The notes: generated by a model not told the origin, from the letters alone. A DNA stretch of 64,000 nucleotides from CAXBNB01 sp040222275 (GCA_040222275.1 JAVKDJ010000049.1:230684-294683), one strand, 5' to 3'; positions 44,064 to 54,800 are shown, counted from the stretch's first letter. Numbers and translations are program-made.

Positions 44064-45338
44064 ATGCATAAAAATTTCAAAGCCATAAGCCTTTCTTTTA
44101 AGAACGCTCCCCTGGAGGTAAGGGAGATGGTGGCCTTTGATGAGCATGCCTGCAAGCGCATTTTGCGCCATTTCGATGAGTTCACCAACATTTCTGAAGC
44201 ACTGGTAGTTTCTACCTGCAACAGGACAGAAGTATATTACTCCTCTCCTGCAAACCTCACCGACGATATCATTAAGCTGATTGGCCTGGAAAGGAATATT
44301 GGCAATATCCAGGATTTCAGGCAATACGTCGTGGAATACAGCGATTACAAGGAGGCGGTAGCCCACCTGTTTGATGTATCCATGGGATTGGAGGCCCAGG
44401 TAGTTGGCGACCTGCAAATCATCAATCAGGTGAAAAATGCCTACCAGTGGTCAGCGGACGAAAATATGGCTGGCCCATTTCTGCACCGGTTGATGCACAC
44501 CATCTTTTTCACCAACAAGAGGGTGGTGCAGGAGACTGCCTTCAGGGACGGGGCTGCATCAGTATCCTATGTCACTGTGGATCTGGTAAACGAACTGACC
44601 GCCAATATTGAATGCCCTAACATCCTGGTTTTGGGATTGGGTGAAATTGGCGAAGATGTTTGCAGAAACCTTGAAAACATAAAAAATAAGAACGTGCTCG
44701 TTTGCAACCGTACTTTTGAAACAGCAAAAACACTTGCTGACGAATGCGGTTATGGCACCATAGAATTTTCTGAATTCAAAGAAAGAGCTCTGGATTTTGA
44801 TGTCATCATTTCTTCTATTTCGGCGGATGAACCAATAATTGACAAGGCGCTGTTTGAAGATGACGAAGTACACAGCCATAAATATTTATTTGACCTGTCA
44901 GTGCCAAGGAGCATAGAGCACGATGTGGAAGATATTCCGGGAGTACTCCTGTACAACATCGACAATATCCAAAGCAAAGCTTCAGTTGCCCTGGAAAGAA
45001 GGTTAGCGGCAATTCCTGATGTAAAGGCCATAATCAATACGGCCATGGCTGATTTCAGCGAATGGTCCAAGGAAATGGAAGTATCGCCTGTCATCAACAA
45101 GTTGAGCAATGCCCTGGAGGAAATAAGGCAGGCAGAAATGGCCCGCTACCTCAAAAGCCTCAATGACAAGGAGTCTGAAATGCTTGAGAAAGTAACCAAA
45201 AGCATGATGCAAAAAATCATCAAGCTCCCAATTCTCCAGCTGAAAGCAGCTTGCAAGCGCGGGGAAGCCGAATCATTGATCGATGTGCTCAACGACCTAT
45301 TCAACCTGGAAGCACAGCCAGACAAGGTCAAAAAATAA
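44064..45338 (+). CDS. hemA: glutamyl-tRNA reductase
   Basis: HemA reduces glutamyl-tRNA to glutamate-1-semialdehyde, the first committed step of C5 tetrapyrrole synthesis. The 424-residue protein has the catalytic Cys in VVSTCNRTEVYY near residue 50, an NADPH-binding Rossmann region (NILVLGLGEIGEDVCRN near residue 190), and the C-terminal dimer helix. The length is typical. It is upstream of a WG-repeat gene whose open frame overlaps it in another register. Confidence 0.95.
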   Translation: MHKNFKAISLSFKNAPLEVREMVAFDEHACKRILRHFDEFTNISEALVVSTCNRTEVYYSSPANLTDDIIKLIGLERNIGNIQDFRQYVVEYSDYKEAVAHLFDVSMGLEAQVVGDLQIINQVKNAYQWSADENMAGPFLHRLMHTIFFTNKRVVQETAFRDGAASVSYVTVDLVNELTANIECPNILVLGLGEIGEDVCRNLENIKNKNVLVCNRTFETAKTLADECGYGTIEFSEFKERALDFDVIISSISADEPIIDKALFEDDEVHSHKYLFDLSVPRSIEHDVEDIPGVLLYNIDNIQSKASVALERRLAAIPDVKAIINTAMADFSEWSKEMEVSPVINKLSNALEEIRQAEMARYLKSLNDKESEMLEKVTKSMMQKIIKLPILQLKAACKRGEAESLIDVLNDLFNLEAQPDKVKK

Positions 45339-45406
45339 CAATACCGAACCTGAATGCGGCACAAAAATTGCGCATTGCCCTATTTTCAAAATTATCACGC
45401 AACCAG

Positions 45407-47638
45407 TTGAGCTATCTTTCCGCATATCTTAAAAGGGGTATCTTACTTTTCCTGATCCCTATTTTTATTAATGCTTCAAATGCCTGGGGCCAAACCAATC
45501 CTGAAGTCTTCAAAGAAAATGATTTATCGGGCATTAAAGACTCAAAAGGTGAAATCCTGGTGCCAGCCGAATACCCGCTGCTCGGGTGGAGCGATGGGCT
45601 GGATATGTTTGTGGACAATGTAATCGGCTACTACAACAACAATTGGGGGATAATCAGTGCTAAAAACAAGGTGGTCACCTCTCCCGATTATTATGACCTT
45701 TGGCCTGTTCATAAAGACCTGATCATAGCATCGAAGAAAAAAGATTATACAAACAACCTATACTATGGCGCTTTGGACTCCAAGGGAAATGCAGTGGTAG
45801 ATTTTAAGTATTCCTCCATTGACAAGATTGCCAATGCGCTGATAGTGACCGAGCACAAAGATGGCCTGTCAAGCTACGGCTTGCTGAATGAGAAAAACAA
45901 GTTTTTGCTTGACGCCAAATACAGAAAAATCAAACATTTCGCCGGAGACCTTTATTCCTATTCGGATTTCAATTTTAAAACGGGGTTGATCAACAAAAAC
46001 GGGCGGGTGGTCATTCCCCTTTCGCTGGACAGCATCGGCCCAACGATCAATGGAAAAGCCAGGGTATTTGATTCCGGCAAAACGGGCCTGATCAATGAAG
46101 CAGGCAACATCCTGATGAAGCCCGGCTACAAATCAATTGACATTGATGGGGCAAAGGCCAGTGCTACGGAATTCAACTCATTCACCATCGTCAACCATAA
46201 GAACGAAGTGGATCTACAGTTTAGCTGTGATTCCCTGATTAGCATTTCTGATTTTTTTTATGGCATACACCTCAACGAACATTTGACCATTGCCGACAAC
46301 AACTTTGACCAATTGATTTCCGGTAGAGGGATAGCCATCGTCCAAAGCATCCAGGACAAATTGATCATTTCGAAGAAAGAAAAATTTGGCGTATTGAATA
46401 CCTCCGGTGAATACTTTATCCCGATGCATTACGATTCCATAGCGGCGGACAGCAGCTATTTTTATTTACAAAAAGATAAAACCTGGTCGGTGGTCAACAA
46501 ATTCGGCAGGACAATTAGCAAAAGCAAATACGATGAACTCATGCCGGTATCTGAAAGCCTGATAGCCGTAAAAAAACGTGGCTACTGGGGGTTTATTGAT
46601 TTTCAGGGCGATGAGGTGATTGCCAACAAATTTGATGAGGTCACCCCATTTAAATACCTTACTTCCAGGGTGCGTTTCCTGGATGCTTATGGTACTATCA
46701 ACCAGTTTGGGGAATGGATTTGCGAGCCAATATACGATGACATCACCATACACAAAGACGGGGTAGCCGAGGCAAAATTGAAGACCAGGATAGACCTGAT
46801 CAACCGTGCTGGCGATGTAATTTTCCAGACCTACAACAAACTAAGCCCCTACGACGGTGGGTTCATAGAGGAAACCGAAGAAGGAAAAATTGGGTTTGTG
46901 ATGAGGGATGGCCGTATTGTGAAGCATCCTATTTTTGACGAGATTTCATTCACTGCCAAAGACAGCATTCTCATTGCCAAAGAAGCCGGCTACCTGAGCA
47001 TGGCCACCAAAAACGGTGACCGGTTTTACTCATTGTCCGGTAGGTTTGAAGAAGTATTGGGAATAAGCGAGGGGTTTGTAGGCATAAAACTGGATGGAAA
47101 ATATGGATTTGTGGACCTTGAGGGAAGGTTGAGGATTGCCAACCGGTACGACTCCATCAGGCTATATTCCGATGGGATGGCCGCTTTTTATCTCAGGGGC
47201 AACTGGGGATATATTGACAAAGCGGAAAACCTGCGGGTACAACCCATTTACGAATCTTCATTCGAATACCTGAATGGGACAGCCATTGTGATAGAAGATG
47301 GCAAGTATGGCGTAATCAATAAAGATGGCAAATACCTCCTCAAAACCATACACGAGCAAATAACAAGAAACAAGTATGGCTCATTCAAAGTGGAGCTCGA
47401 AGGGAAATTTGGTCTATACGACAAAAAGGGAAACAAAATTGTATCGCCGGACTATACAGAACTCGAAGAGGTGTCAGCTGGCCGGGTAGTCGTAAAAAGG
47501 AGGGGTATGTACGGGGTAATCAACGAGCATGGCAGATTTACCATTCCCATGATGTACACCAACATCACCTACCTGAAGGAAGGAAAATACATGGTAGTAG
47601 AGGCTAAAAATACTACAATAGTCAGGGACTTAAACTAA
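45407..47638 (+). CDS. secreted WG-repeat protein
   Basis: From the TTG at 45407 the product is about 743 residues. A signal peptide is predicted from LKRGILLFLIPIFINASNA. The rest is a long array of WG (KWG) repeats, for example YWGFIDFQGDEVI, KYGFVDLEGRLRI, NWGYIDKAENLRV, KYGVINKDGKYLL and MYGVINEHGRFTI, each about 20-25 residues per hairpin. WG repeats form beta-rich solenoids of unknown binding role. The longer frame reaching into hemA is unlikely; a TTG at 45368 is another possible start. Downstream lies a palindromic element. Confidence 0.85.
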   Translation: MSYLSAYLKRGILLFLIPIFINASNAWGQTNPEVFKENDLSGIKDSKGEILVPAEYPLLGWSDGLDMFVDNVIGYYNNNWGIISAKNKVVTSPDYYDLWPVHKDLIIASKKKDYTNNLYYGALDSKGNAVVDFKYSSIDKIANALIVTEHKDGLSSYGLLNEKNKFLLDAKYRKIKHFAGDLYSYSDFNFKTGLINKNGRVVIPLSLDSIGPTINGKARVFDSGKTGLINEAGNILMKPGYKSIDIDGAKASATEFNSFTIVNHKNEVDLQFSCDSLISISDFFYGIHLNEHLTIADNNFDQLISGRGIAIVQSIQDKLIISKKEKFGVLNTSGEYFIPMHYDSIAADSSYFYLQKDKTWSVVNKFGRTISKSKYDELMPVSESLIAVKKRGYWGFIDFQGDEVIANKFDEVTPFKYLTSRVRFLDAYGTINQFGEWICEPIYDDITIHKDGVAEAKLKTRIDLINRAGDVIFQTYNKLSPYDGGFIEETEEGKIGFVMRDGRIVKHPIFDEISFTAKDSILIAKEAGYLSMATKNGDRFYSLSGRFEEVLGISEGFVGIKLDGKYGFVDLEGRLRIANRYDSIRLYSDGMAAFYLRGNWGYIDKAENLRVQPIYESSFEYLNGTAIVIEDGKYGVINKDGKYLLKTIHEQITRNKYGSFKVELEGKFGLYDKKGNKIVSPDYTELEEVSAGRVVVKRRGMYGVINEHGRFTIPMMYTNITYLKEGKYMVVEAKNTTIVRDLN

Positions 47639-47728
47639 ACTACCACTGGCTCAAAACCAGTAGGGTTAATCAATCTCTGGCTACAGTCTGTTTTTTTCAT
47701 AAGGTTTAATCCGCATTTAATCTAAAAA

Positions 47729-47777
47729 GCAACCCTTACGCTGACAGGGTTTGGAACTCTGTCAGCGTAAGGGTTGC
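47729..47777. repeat. palindromic element A, 19-bp perfect stem
   Basis: Arms GCAACCCTTACGCTGACAG (19 nt) are perfectly complementary to 47759-47777, with an 11-nt loop. The inner core CGCTGACAGGGTTT...GTCAGCG recurs inverted at 48014-48048. It lies 90 bp after the WG gene and no T-run follows. Confidence 0.85.
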
Positions 47778-47818
47778 AACTAGAATCTGAGGGCTCCCCC
47801 ACTATCTCGGAAGGCCGA

Positions 47819-47974
47819 TTAAAATATCATAAAGAGCACCATTATTATAACCAAAAGAATGGCAACCACCTGAAAGAGGCGGTTTGGCTGGGTAAATTCG
47901 TAGTTGCAAATCGGACAATGCTTGCTGCCAGCTTCTATCTCCATGGCACACGAGGGGCATTCCTTTTTTTTCAT
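47819..47974 (-). CDS. zinc-ribbon single-TM microprotein
   Basis: The 51-residue protein has a zinc ribbon CPSC...CPIC at residues 6-23 and a C-terminal membrane segment, FQVVAILLVIIMVLFMIF. The start at 47972-47974 was chosen because it directly precedes the ribbon. It lies between two related palindromic elements. I do not recognise a specific function; similar zinc-ribbon/TM proteins are common and uncharacterised. Confidence 0.7.
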   Translation of the reverse strand: MKKKECPSCAMEIEAGSKHCPICNYEFTQPNRLFQVVAILLVIIMVLFMIF

Positions 47975-48013
47975 TGAGTTTGTAAAACTAGTTTTTTTTC
48001 GAAAAATCAATTC

Positions 48014-48048
48014 CTACGCTGACGGAGCTTGAAACCCTGTCAGCGCAG
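48014..48048. repeat. palindromic element B, inverted relative of A
   Basis: CTACGCTGACGG...CCTGTCAGCGCAG forms an imperfect stem (about 12 bp with one mismatch and one GU). Its reverse complement reads CGCTGACAGGGTTT-like, matching element A. It sits at the 3' side of the minus-strand lactonase gene. Confidence 0.75.
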
Positions 48049-48060
48049 AAACTGAGAATC

Positions 48061-49185
48061 TTATTTTTTTCCTAAAAACACCACACTCGTAGGTTGGGCT
48101 ATTTCAATGGCACTTTCTGTTGTGGCCAGCTTTCCATCTTTTGCTATTGTAAAAGTACGGATTTCATTTTTATGCCTGTTGGCCAACACCATGTATCTGC
48201 CATCCGGGGTAATGTTGTAATCCCTGGGCCATTCGATACCATCCTGAATAATTTGTACACGGTTTAAGTTGCCATCTTTTTGAATTTCGAAAACTGCAAT
48301 ACTGTCGTGCCCACGGTTCGAACCATACAGGAATTTTCCAGAAGGATGCACACGAATGGCAGCAGCTTTTGAGAACTCGGTAAAGTCTTCAGGCAACATG
48401 GGATGTGTTCCCATCAGGACAAGTTTTCCGCTGGCTTTGTCGTAAGTACAAGCGGATATGGAAGATGTCAGCTCGTTGAGTACATAGACAAACTTGCCAT
48501 TGGGGTGGAATACCATGTGCCTTGGTCCTACTCCGGGATCAAGTTTGAGGAAAGCCTGATTTGGGTTTTCGCTCAGCTTACCATCATCGTTCAGCACATA
48601 GTTCATCACTTTGTCAATTCCCAGATCAACAGCAAACACATATTTATCATCGGCTGAAGCCTGTATGTAGTGGGCATGTGGCCCCTGCTGTCTTGATTCG
48701 TCAGGGCCTGTCCCGGCATGTTGTATGTTGGACGAAGCTGCTGCCAGCCTTCCTTCGGCCCCTACAGGAACTACAACCACATTGCCACTGCCATAGTTGG
48801 CTACCATCACAAATTTATTATCGGATGTCACCGACACGTGACAAGCACCACGGCCTTCTACAGAAGTTTTGTTGATCAGGCTAAGAGCTTTATTCTTCTT
48901 GTCAATTTTAAAAGAAGCCACCGAATGGTCTTTCGAACCCGGTGATGGGCTTTCGCTATCCACCGAGTATAGAAAATCACCCTTTGGCGACAAACACAGA
49001 TAACTTGAAGATTTGGTACCCTCAAAAGATTGAACTTTTTTCAATTGCCCGTTCGATAGGTCAATAGAACATAGCGATATCGGATCGGGCACTTCGTCAG
49101 TTGCAGACCCTACATAAAAATACATTTCCTGGGCCTCTAGCCGGCAAAGGGAAAAGACCAGTAAAAGTGAAAAGTAATATTTCAT
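48061..49185 (-). CDS. secreted lactonase-family beta-propeller (6-phosphogluconolactonase-like)
   Basis: The 374-residue protein has a signal peptide (MKYYFSLLLVFSLCRLEAQ) and a seven-bladed propeller of the lactonase family (Pgl-type): YLCLSPKGDFLYSVDSESP near residue 62, GTGPDESRQQGPHAHYIQAS near residue 158, and VGPRHMVFHPNGKFVYVLNE near residue 214. Periplasmic members are often of unknown substrate; the cytosolic YbhE type is a 6-phosphogluconolactonase. The signal peptide argues against that pathway here. Confidence 0.92.
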   Translation of the reverse strand: MKYYFSLLLVFSLCRLEAQEMYFYVGSATDEVPDPISLCSIDLSNGQLKKVQSFEGTKSSSYLCLSPKGDFLYSVDSESPSPGSKDHSVASFKIDKKNKALSLINKTSVEGRGACHVSVTSDNKFVMVANYGSGNVVVVPVGAEGRLAAASSNIQHAGTGPDESRQQGPHAHYIQASADDKYVFAVDLGIDKVMNYVLNDDGKLSENPNQAFLKLDPGVGPRHMVFHPNGKFVYVLNELTSSISACTYDKASGKLVLMGTHPMLPEDFTEFSKAAAIRVHPSGKFLYGSNRGHDSIAVFEIQKDGNLNRVQIIQDGIEWPRDYNITPDGRYMVLANRHKNEIRTFTIAKDGKLATTESAIEIAQPTSVVFLGKK

Positions 49186-49298
49186 TGTGAATAGTTTAAT
49201 TGAGTGTTAAAAATAATACTGAAAATCTCTCCAACCTCACACTATTGTTTTTTTATAGCAGGGTCATTCAGGAAATCGGTAAAAAGGGAATTTCGGCT

Positions 49299-50093
49299 TC
49301 AAAACTTGAAGAACATGTACAATTGAAAGGCGAATACGCCTGTCATGGCTATTGCTAGGGTAAACTTGTGATCAAGGGAAGCCAGTATAAAACGATAGAA
49401 TACCGCAATCAAAAAAATCGCCGGAATGAGGTAGCCGAAGACCATATAGATGCCATAGGACTGGTACAACCGTACTGGCTGTCCATCGAGTACTACATCG
49501 GCGCACATCGCTGTTCCAAAAATTGGTGTGGCAAATACGCTGGCATTTTTTTCCAAATCACCTAGCAACTGACCTTTGTCTGTCCTAAGGCCATGCCGGC
49601 TAAACGAAACATCGTCATATCTATACCGGGCCACCCCACTCCTCAGCCCCTCTTTGATGGCCTTCACTGCAACTATCTCTTCTGCGTGTTGGGTCGTTGG
49701 CAGCACATAATCCAATGCAAGCAATAGATTGAAGGCAAGAATGACGTAGGCCATGGAATCGAATATCCCCAGCGCATACTTGATAGATGCTTCCTGCCTT
49801 CGCTGTGCCTCCCGTGCCTGATGATAGGCGTATTGCCTAGCCCTGCGCCTGCGCTCTTCATACTCTCTTTGGTAGGGGTCATAGTCGTAGGCTACTGTTT
49901 CCTGATGGGGTTTGGGCCCAACTTCTGTCAAGAAGCGGTACGCTTCGCTAATGGCAACAAACTGTTCGTGCGCATCAGGACTTTTGTTGATGTCGGGGTG
50001 ATATTTTTTTGATAACCTCCTATAGGCTGATTTTATCTCCGCCTTGGTAGCTCCGGGTTGTAATTCCAGCCTTTCGAGGTATGCGTTGCTCAT
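49299..50093 (-). CDS. membrane DnaJ-domain protein
   Basis: The 264-residue protein starts with a J domain (residues 1-62): AEIKSAYRRLSKKYHPDINK with the HPD triad, then EAYRFL. Residues 80-102 are a basic Arg/Gln-rich helix. Hydrophobic segments at about 112-128, 218-234 and 246-262 follow. J domains call in DnaK. The membrane-bound layout suggests local chaperone recruitment, but the client is unknown. It lies 10 nt upstream of the Kazal gene start on the same strand. Confidence 0.88.
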   Translation of the reverse strand: MSNAYLERLELQPGATKAEIKSAYRRLSKKYHPDINKSPDAHEQFVAISEAYRFLTEVGPKPHQETVAYDYDPYQREYEERRRRARQYAYHQAREAQRRQEASIKYALGIFDSMAYVILAFNLLLALDYVLPTTQHAEEIVAVKAIKEGLRSGVARYRYDDVSFSRHGLRTDKGQLLGDLEKNASVFATPIFGTAMCADVVLDGQPVRLYQSYGIYMVFGYLIPAIFLIAVFYRFILASLDHKFTLAIAMTGVFAFQLYMFFKF

Positions 50094-50102
50094 TGCTGAG
50101 GG

Positions 50103-50309
50103 TTAAGGGCACACACCAGGGCTAAAATCCGTAATACCTGCACAACCTGCCTCACAGGAGTTGCCGTAAGTCTTGTCATTGCAACCACAAACGGGATCAT
50201 ACTGCTGTGTACATGCACAATTGTCCTTTAATTCTTCGGTGCAATCTTCCTCTTCTTTGCAAGAGATCAAACAAATAAAAGAAAGGGCAATTATCACTGA
50301 TCTGATCAT
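50103..50309 (-). CDS. Kazal-type protease-inhibitor-like lipoprotein
   Basis: The 68-residue lipoprotein has a lipobox LISC near residue 17, an acidic linker and a Kazal domain: CACTQQYDPVCGCNDKTYGN, then CEAGCAGI and a final GVCP. Kazal domains inhibit serine proteases; surface-anchored versions in bacteria may block host or neighbour proteases (inference). The start at 50307-50309 gives the signal peptide. It is between the DnaJ-like gene and a cyclophilin-like gene. Confidence 0.85.
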   Translation of the reverse strand: MIRSVIIALSFICLISCKEEEDCTEELKDNCACTQQYDPVCGCNDKTYGNSCEAGCAGITDFSPGVCP

Positions 50310-50335
50310 AGTCGTAAAATTAATCCTTATCAAAT

Positions 50336-50713
50336 TTAGGCGATTAATTCGACTTTTATGGATTCTCCATTCCGTACCGAACGCAATATGTCAGGATCTG
50401 TCACTGTTAGCTTGCCAAATACATTTACCGCACTGGCAGCAACAGGCTGATGGCCTGGGCTCACAGGAGTAGGGCCAAAGAAAATACAAAAAGCTGGCAT
50501 GGATGGCCAATAGGCCAATTCTCCTACCTGCACTTCCGCAACAGCCCCCGGTTCCAGCGAGGCTTGAAAACCAGCCTGAAAATATATTTCATCCCCCCAG
50601 GTGTTGGCTACAGACTCAATGGGCAAAGCGGCCAGCATAGCCTCGCCCGTAGGTGTGTCATATACTTCTGCCTCGAAAGAAGCGTCAGCTGTCGAAATCC
50701 TTATTTTCGGCAT
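50336..50713 (-). CDS. cyclophilin-like fold protein
   Basis: The 125-residue protein fits the Cyclophil_like (TM1367-type) family: MPKIRISTADASFEAEVYD at the start, then WGDEIYFQAG and YWPSMPAFCIFFGPTPVS. These share a cyclophilin-like barrel but usually lack proline isomerase catalytic residues. The role is unknown. The start at 50711-50713 is chosen over an upstream extension lacking similarity. It precedes the Kazal gene by 26 nt. Confidence 0.85.
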   Translation of the reverse strand: MPKIRISTADASFEAEVYDTPTGEAMLAALPIESVANTWGDEIYFQAGFQASLEPGAVAEVQVGELAYWPSMPAFCIFFGPTPVSPGHQPVAASAVNVFGKLTVTDPDILRSVRNGESIKVELIA

Positions 50714-50876
50714 ATTATATTTTGATAAAAATTTGATGTATTTGGGAACCCAAATGCGAACCCTTGCCAAACAAAGCTATAAAAAACCATCGGAAAAAGA
50801 TATAACTAAACCTTTAGGTGATGTTTGCGTTTATTTTTATCTTGCACCAGACCTTGTGAAAAATAAGCCATTGGCC

Positions 50877-51686
50877 ATGATCAAAGTAAACCATTTCCCA
50901 AAACTCCTGATGACAATGGCCTTGTTGTGGTGCAGCGCCTGCACCAGCGACATGGAGTTGGGAGAAGCCGCATTCGAAAACGGGGATTATGATGCGGCCC
51001 TTGAGCATTTTGTGAGTGCCGATAAACTAAACCCTGATACGCCAAAAATCCTGTACAACATTGGCCGCTGCTATGAAGAACTCGAACAATATAAAGAGGC
51101 CATCCCCTACTTTTCCAGAAGCCTGAAAATAGACAAGAAAATGATTGAGGGCTACCTCGGGCGGGCCCGCTGCAACATGAAACTGGAAAAATATGAAGGA
51201 GTGATTCTGGATGCAGAAAACGCTTTGTCGGTCAGTGAGAAGGTGTTCGATGCACACCGCCTTATGGCCATGAGTTGCTTTAAGGTAAACCGCTTTATCG
51301 ATGCATCTCATCATTTCAATGAGGCCATCAAGCTCAACCCCGAACATATCAACTCTTACTACCAGCGAGGGGTAGCCCGTGCATCCATGGGCGACCAGTT
51401 GGGCGCTTTACATGATCTCAATTTTTATATCAAAGAAAAACCAAATACTGGGCAGGCCTACTACAACCGTGGCATGCTGTTGGAACAAATAGGCAATTTC
51501 CCTCTGGCTGTAGCCGATTACACCAAGGCCATCTCACTCAACGTCAGCAATCAGGATGTATTCTACAAAAGGGGAGTATGCTACTACCGAACCCGGAATC
51601 AAAAGGCTGCCTGCCAGGATTTTAAACAACTCGCCCAATACGACAAGGCTCTCGCTTCCCAGGCCATGAAGGAATATTGCATGTAA
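50877..51686 (+). CDS. TPR-repeat lipoprotein
   Basis: The 269-residue protein has a signal peptide with lipobox LWCSAC near residue 19, then about six tetratricopeptide repeats: LGEAAFENGDYDAALEHF, ILYNIGRCYEELEQYKEAIP, GYLGRARCNMKLEKYEG, and AYYNRGMLLEQIGNFPLAVA. Partner unknown. The ATG at 50877 fits the signal peptide. It is divergent from the cyclophilin-like gene. Confidence 0.87.
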   Translation: MIKVNHFPKLLMTMALLWCSACTSDMELGEAAFENGDYDAALEHFVSADKLNPDTPKILYNIGRCYEELEQYKEAIPYFSRSLKIDKKMIEGYLGRARCNMKLEKYEGVILDAENALSVSEKVFDAHRLMAMSCFKVNRFIDASHHFNEAIKLNPEHINSYYQRGVARASMGDQLGALHDLNFYIKEKPNTGQAYYNRGMLLEQIGNFPLAVADYTKAISLNVSNQDVFYKRGVCYYRTRNQKAACQDFKQLAQYDKALASQAMKEYCM

Positions 51687-51862
51687 TTCGTACGCCACAT
51701 CAAGCTCGGTTTTGGCTTTTCAAACACATGACCATCTCACAAATTTCATTTGTAGCCAGGGAAAATTTTTGCAGTGGCTGGTACAGCATCCTAATAAAAT
51801 CGACCTGGGTAGGGATATCTTCTGAAATCAACAACTATGCACCTCTAGCTCAAATTAATTTT

Positions 51863-51870
51863 TACCTTTG
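51863..51870 (+). promoter_or_regulatory. candidate -7 element (TACCTTTG) for mfd
   Basis: An exact TAnnTTTG match lies 25 nt upstream of the mfd TTG start. Confidence 0.45.
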
Positions 51871-51895
51871 CAGCCTTCTTAAAATTATTTGACCA

Positions 51896-54800
51896 TTGAA
51901 AGGAAGAGATCTCTTAAAGCTGTATAAATCAGATGCTACGGTAGCAGGCCTGGCAGAATCCGCCAAGCCCAACCAACACAAAAACATTCAGCTCAAGGGG
52001 TTGGTCGGCAGTCTGGATGCTGTAATAGCTTCATCGGTCTATTCTATCAATCATCAGAACCACATTTTCGTATTGCACGAAAAGGAGGAAGCAGCCTATT
52101 TTCACAATGACCTGCAAAACCTCTTTGGTGACAAGGAAATCTTGTTCTTCCCATCATCCTATAAGAGGCCTTACGAATTTGAAGAAACTGAAAATGCCAA
52201 CATTCTCATGCGGGCTGAAATCCTCAACCGCATCAACCATAAGGCATCATCAGGGGAACTGATCGTCACTTACCCGGAGGCCTTGACGGAAAAAGTGATC
52301 AATAAGAAATCGTTGGTGGAAAATACCTGGACGGCTAAAGTGGGCGAGTCGGTCGATAGCGATTTTTTGTCGGAACTGTTCCTCACCTATGGGTTCGTCC
52401 AGGATGATTTTGTTTACGAACCCGGACAGTTTGCCATTAGGGGAGGAATAGTGGACATCTACTCTTACGCTGGTGAATTGCCCGCCAGGATCGAACTTTT
52501 CGGGGATGAGATCGAGAGTATCCGAACTTTTGACCCTGAAACCCAGCTTTCAAAAGACAACCTGAAGGAAGTGAACATTATTCCCAATGTTCAAACCAAA
52601 TTATTAGAGGAAAAAAGAGAGTCCTTCTTCGACTTTATACCCAACAATTCAAAGCTATGGATCAAGGACTTCAACCTGACCCTGGATGTCATCGATAAAT
52701 ATTTTACCCGGGCAAAAGAAAGCTTTGAAACCATCCTCGAGTCAAGTGGAAATACTGGTGTCTTTAAACCAGACTACCTTTTCGAGACGAAAGAATCTTT
52801 TTGTGCCTCCATTGAAAAATATGTGAAAATAGAGTTCGGAAACAGGTTTGCCCTGGATGCCATAGATGTTTTCCAATTTGACACATCTGCACAGCCCTCT
52901 TTCAACAAAAATTTTGATCTCATAACCAAATCACTGGAGGACTTTCAGCAAAGAGATTATACCACCATAATAGCTTCTGAATCAGAAAAACCTATCAACC
53001 AACTGGAATCTATATTTGAGGAAATTAACCCTTTCATCAAATTCAACAGCTTGATTATTGGGCTTAGGGAAGGATTCATAGATAACCAGACCAGGATTGC
53101 CTGTTTCACAGACCACCAGCTATTCGAAAGGTTCCACAGGTATAAAATCCGCAAAAAACATTCTAAGTCCAAGGCACTTACTTTAAAGGAACTGAGGACG
53201 CTATCTACCGGTGACTTTGTGGTACATGTGGACCATGGCATTGGGCGTTTTGCAGGTATGGACACCATCGAGGTGAATGGCAACAAACAAGAAGCCATCC
53301 GGCTGGTTTACCGCGACAATGACCTGCTTTATATCAGTATCCATGCCCTGCACAAAATCTCCAAATACAGTGGTAAGGAATCTGAAGCCCCCACTGTAAA
53401 CAAACTGGGGTCGCCCGAATGGGAAAACAAGAAGAAGAAGGTAAAGAAAAATGTCCAGGACATTGCCAAAGACCTCATAGCACTGTATGCCAAAAGAAAA
53501 GCCGCTCCCGGTTTTGCATACGAAACAGACAGCTACCTACAGGCTGAGTTGGAAACATCATTTATCTACGAAGATACCCCCGATCAGGCCACTGCCTCTG
53601 AAAGTGTAAAAGAAGACATGCAAAAACCACATCCCATGGACAGACTGGTATGTGGAGATGTGGGGTTTGGTAAGACAGAAGTGGCCATAAGGGCCGCTTT
53701 TAAAGCGGTGGTCAATGGCAAACAGGTGGCAGTACTGGTGCCCACAACCATCCTGGCCATGCAGCATTACCGAACGTTCAAAGAAAGGCTCTCGGGTTTT
53801 CCTGTAGAAGTGGATTATGTCAACAGGTTTCGGACCTCTAAAGAAATCAAGGGCATTTTGGGCAAAGTAAAAGAAAAGAAACTCGACATCCTGATCGGTA
53901 CCCACCGCATAGCCAACAAGGATGTGCAATTCCAGGATCTTGGCCTGCTGATTATAGATGAGGAACAGAAGTTTGGGGTAAAAGTAAAGGACAAACTCAA
54001 GGAGCTGAAGGTAAATGTAGATACGCTCACGCTAACGGCTACTCCCATTCCACGTACACTGCATTTTTCGTTGATGGGTGCGAGGGATTTGAGCATTATC
54101 GCCACACCTCCACCGAACAGGCAACCAGTAACCACCGAACTCCATGTTTTCAATGAGGAGATCACCCGGGATTCCATCAGCTTTGAGCTACGCCGAGGTG
54201 GCCAGGTGTTTTTCGTACACAACAGGATCAGCGACATAGAGGGCATAGCCAACATCATATACCGGCTGGTGCCAGATGCCAGGATCGGCGTGGCACATGG
54301 CCAGATGGATGGGGCCAGGCTGGAAAAAACCATGTTGAAATTTATCGAGGGGGAATATGATGTGCTGGTATCCACTAACATCATAGAGTCTGGCCTGGAC
54401 ATCCCCAACGCCAACACCATCATCATCAACAGTGCTCAAAATTTCGGATTGTCCGACCTCCACCAGATGCGGGGACGTGTGGGCCGATCCAACAAAAAAG
54501 CCTTTTGCTATTTATTCACTCCACCCACCTCCCATTTATCTGCAGATGCCAGAAAGAGGCTAAGTGCCCTTGAAGAATTCTCGGATTTAGGTGACGGCTT
54601 TAAAGTAGCCATGAGAGACCTGGACATCCGTGGTGCCGGCAATTTACTTGGAGGCGAACAAAGCGGGTTTATTTCAGATATCGGTTTTGATATGTACCAT
54701 AAGATACTGGATGAAGCCATTCAGGATCTGAAAGAAAATGAATACAAGGAACTCTTCGAACAGGAGCTGTCGCAACAAACCAAGGCGCTCGTGCAGGACT

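Noticed and set aside
45251..45406. WG-repeat ORF extending into hemA
   Set aside because: The 5' extension overlaps hemA in another frame and has no signal peptide; the start near 45407 gives a proper one.
47650..47666. Short ACTGG...CCAGT dyad after the WG gene
   Set aside because: Only 5 bp of stem; too weak to call.
50601..50876. N-terminal extension of the TPR lipoprotein across the cyclophilin-like gene
   Set aside because: It runs antisense to a real gene; the ATG at 50877 gives a lipoprotein signal.
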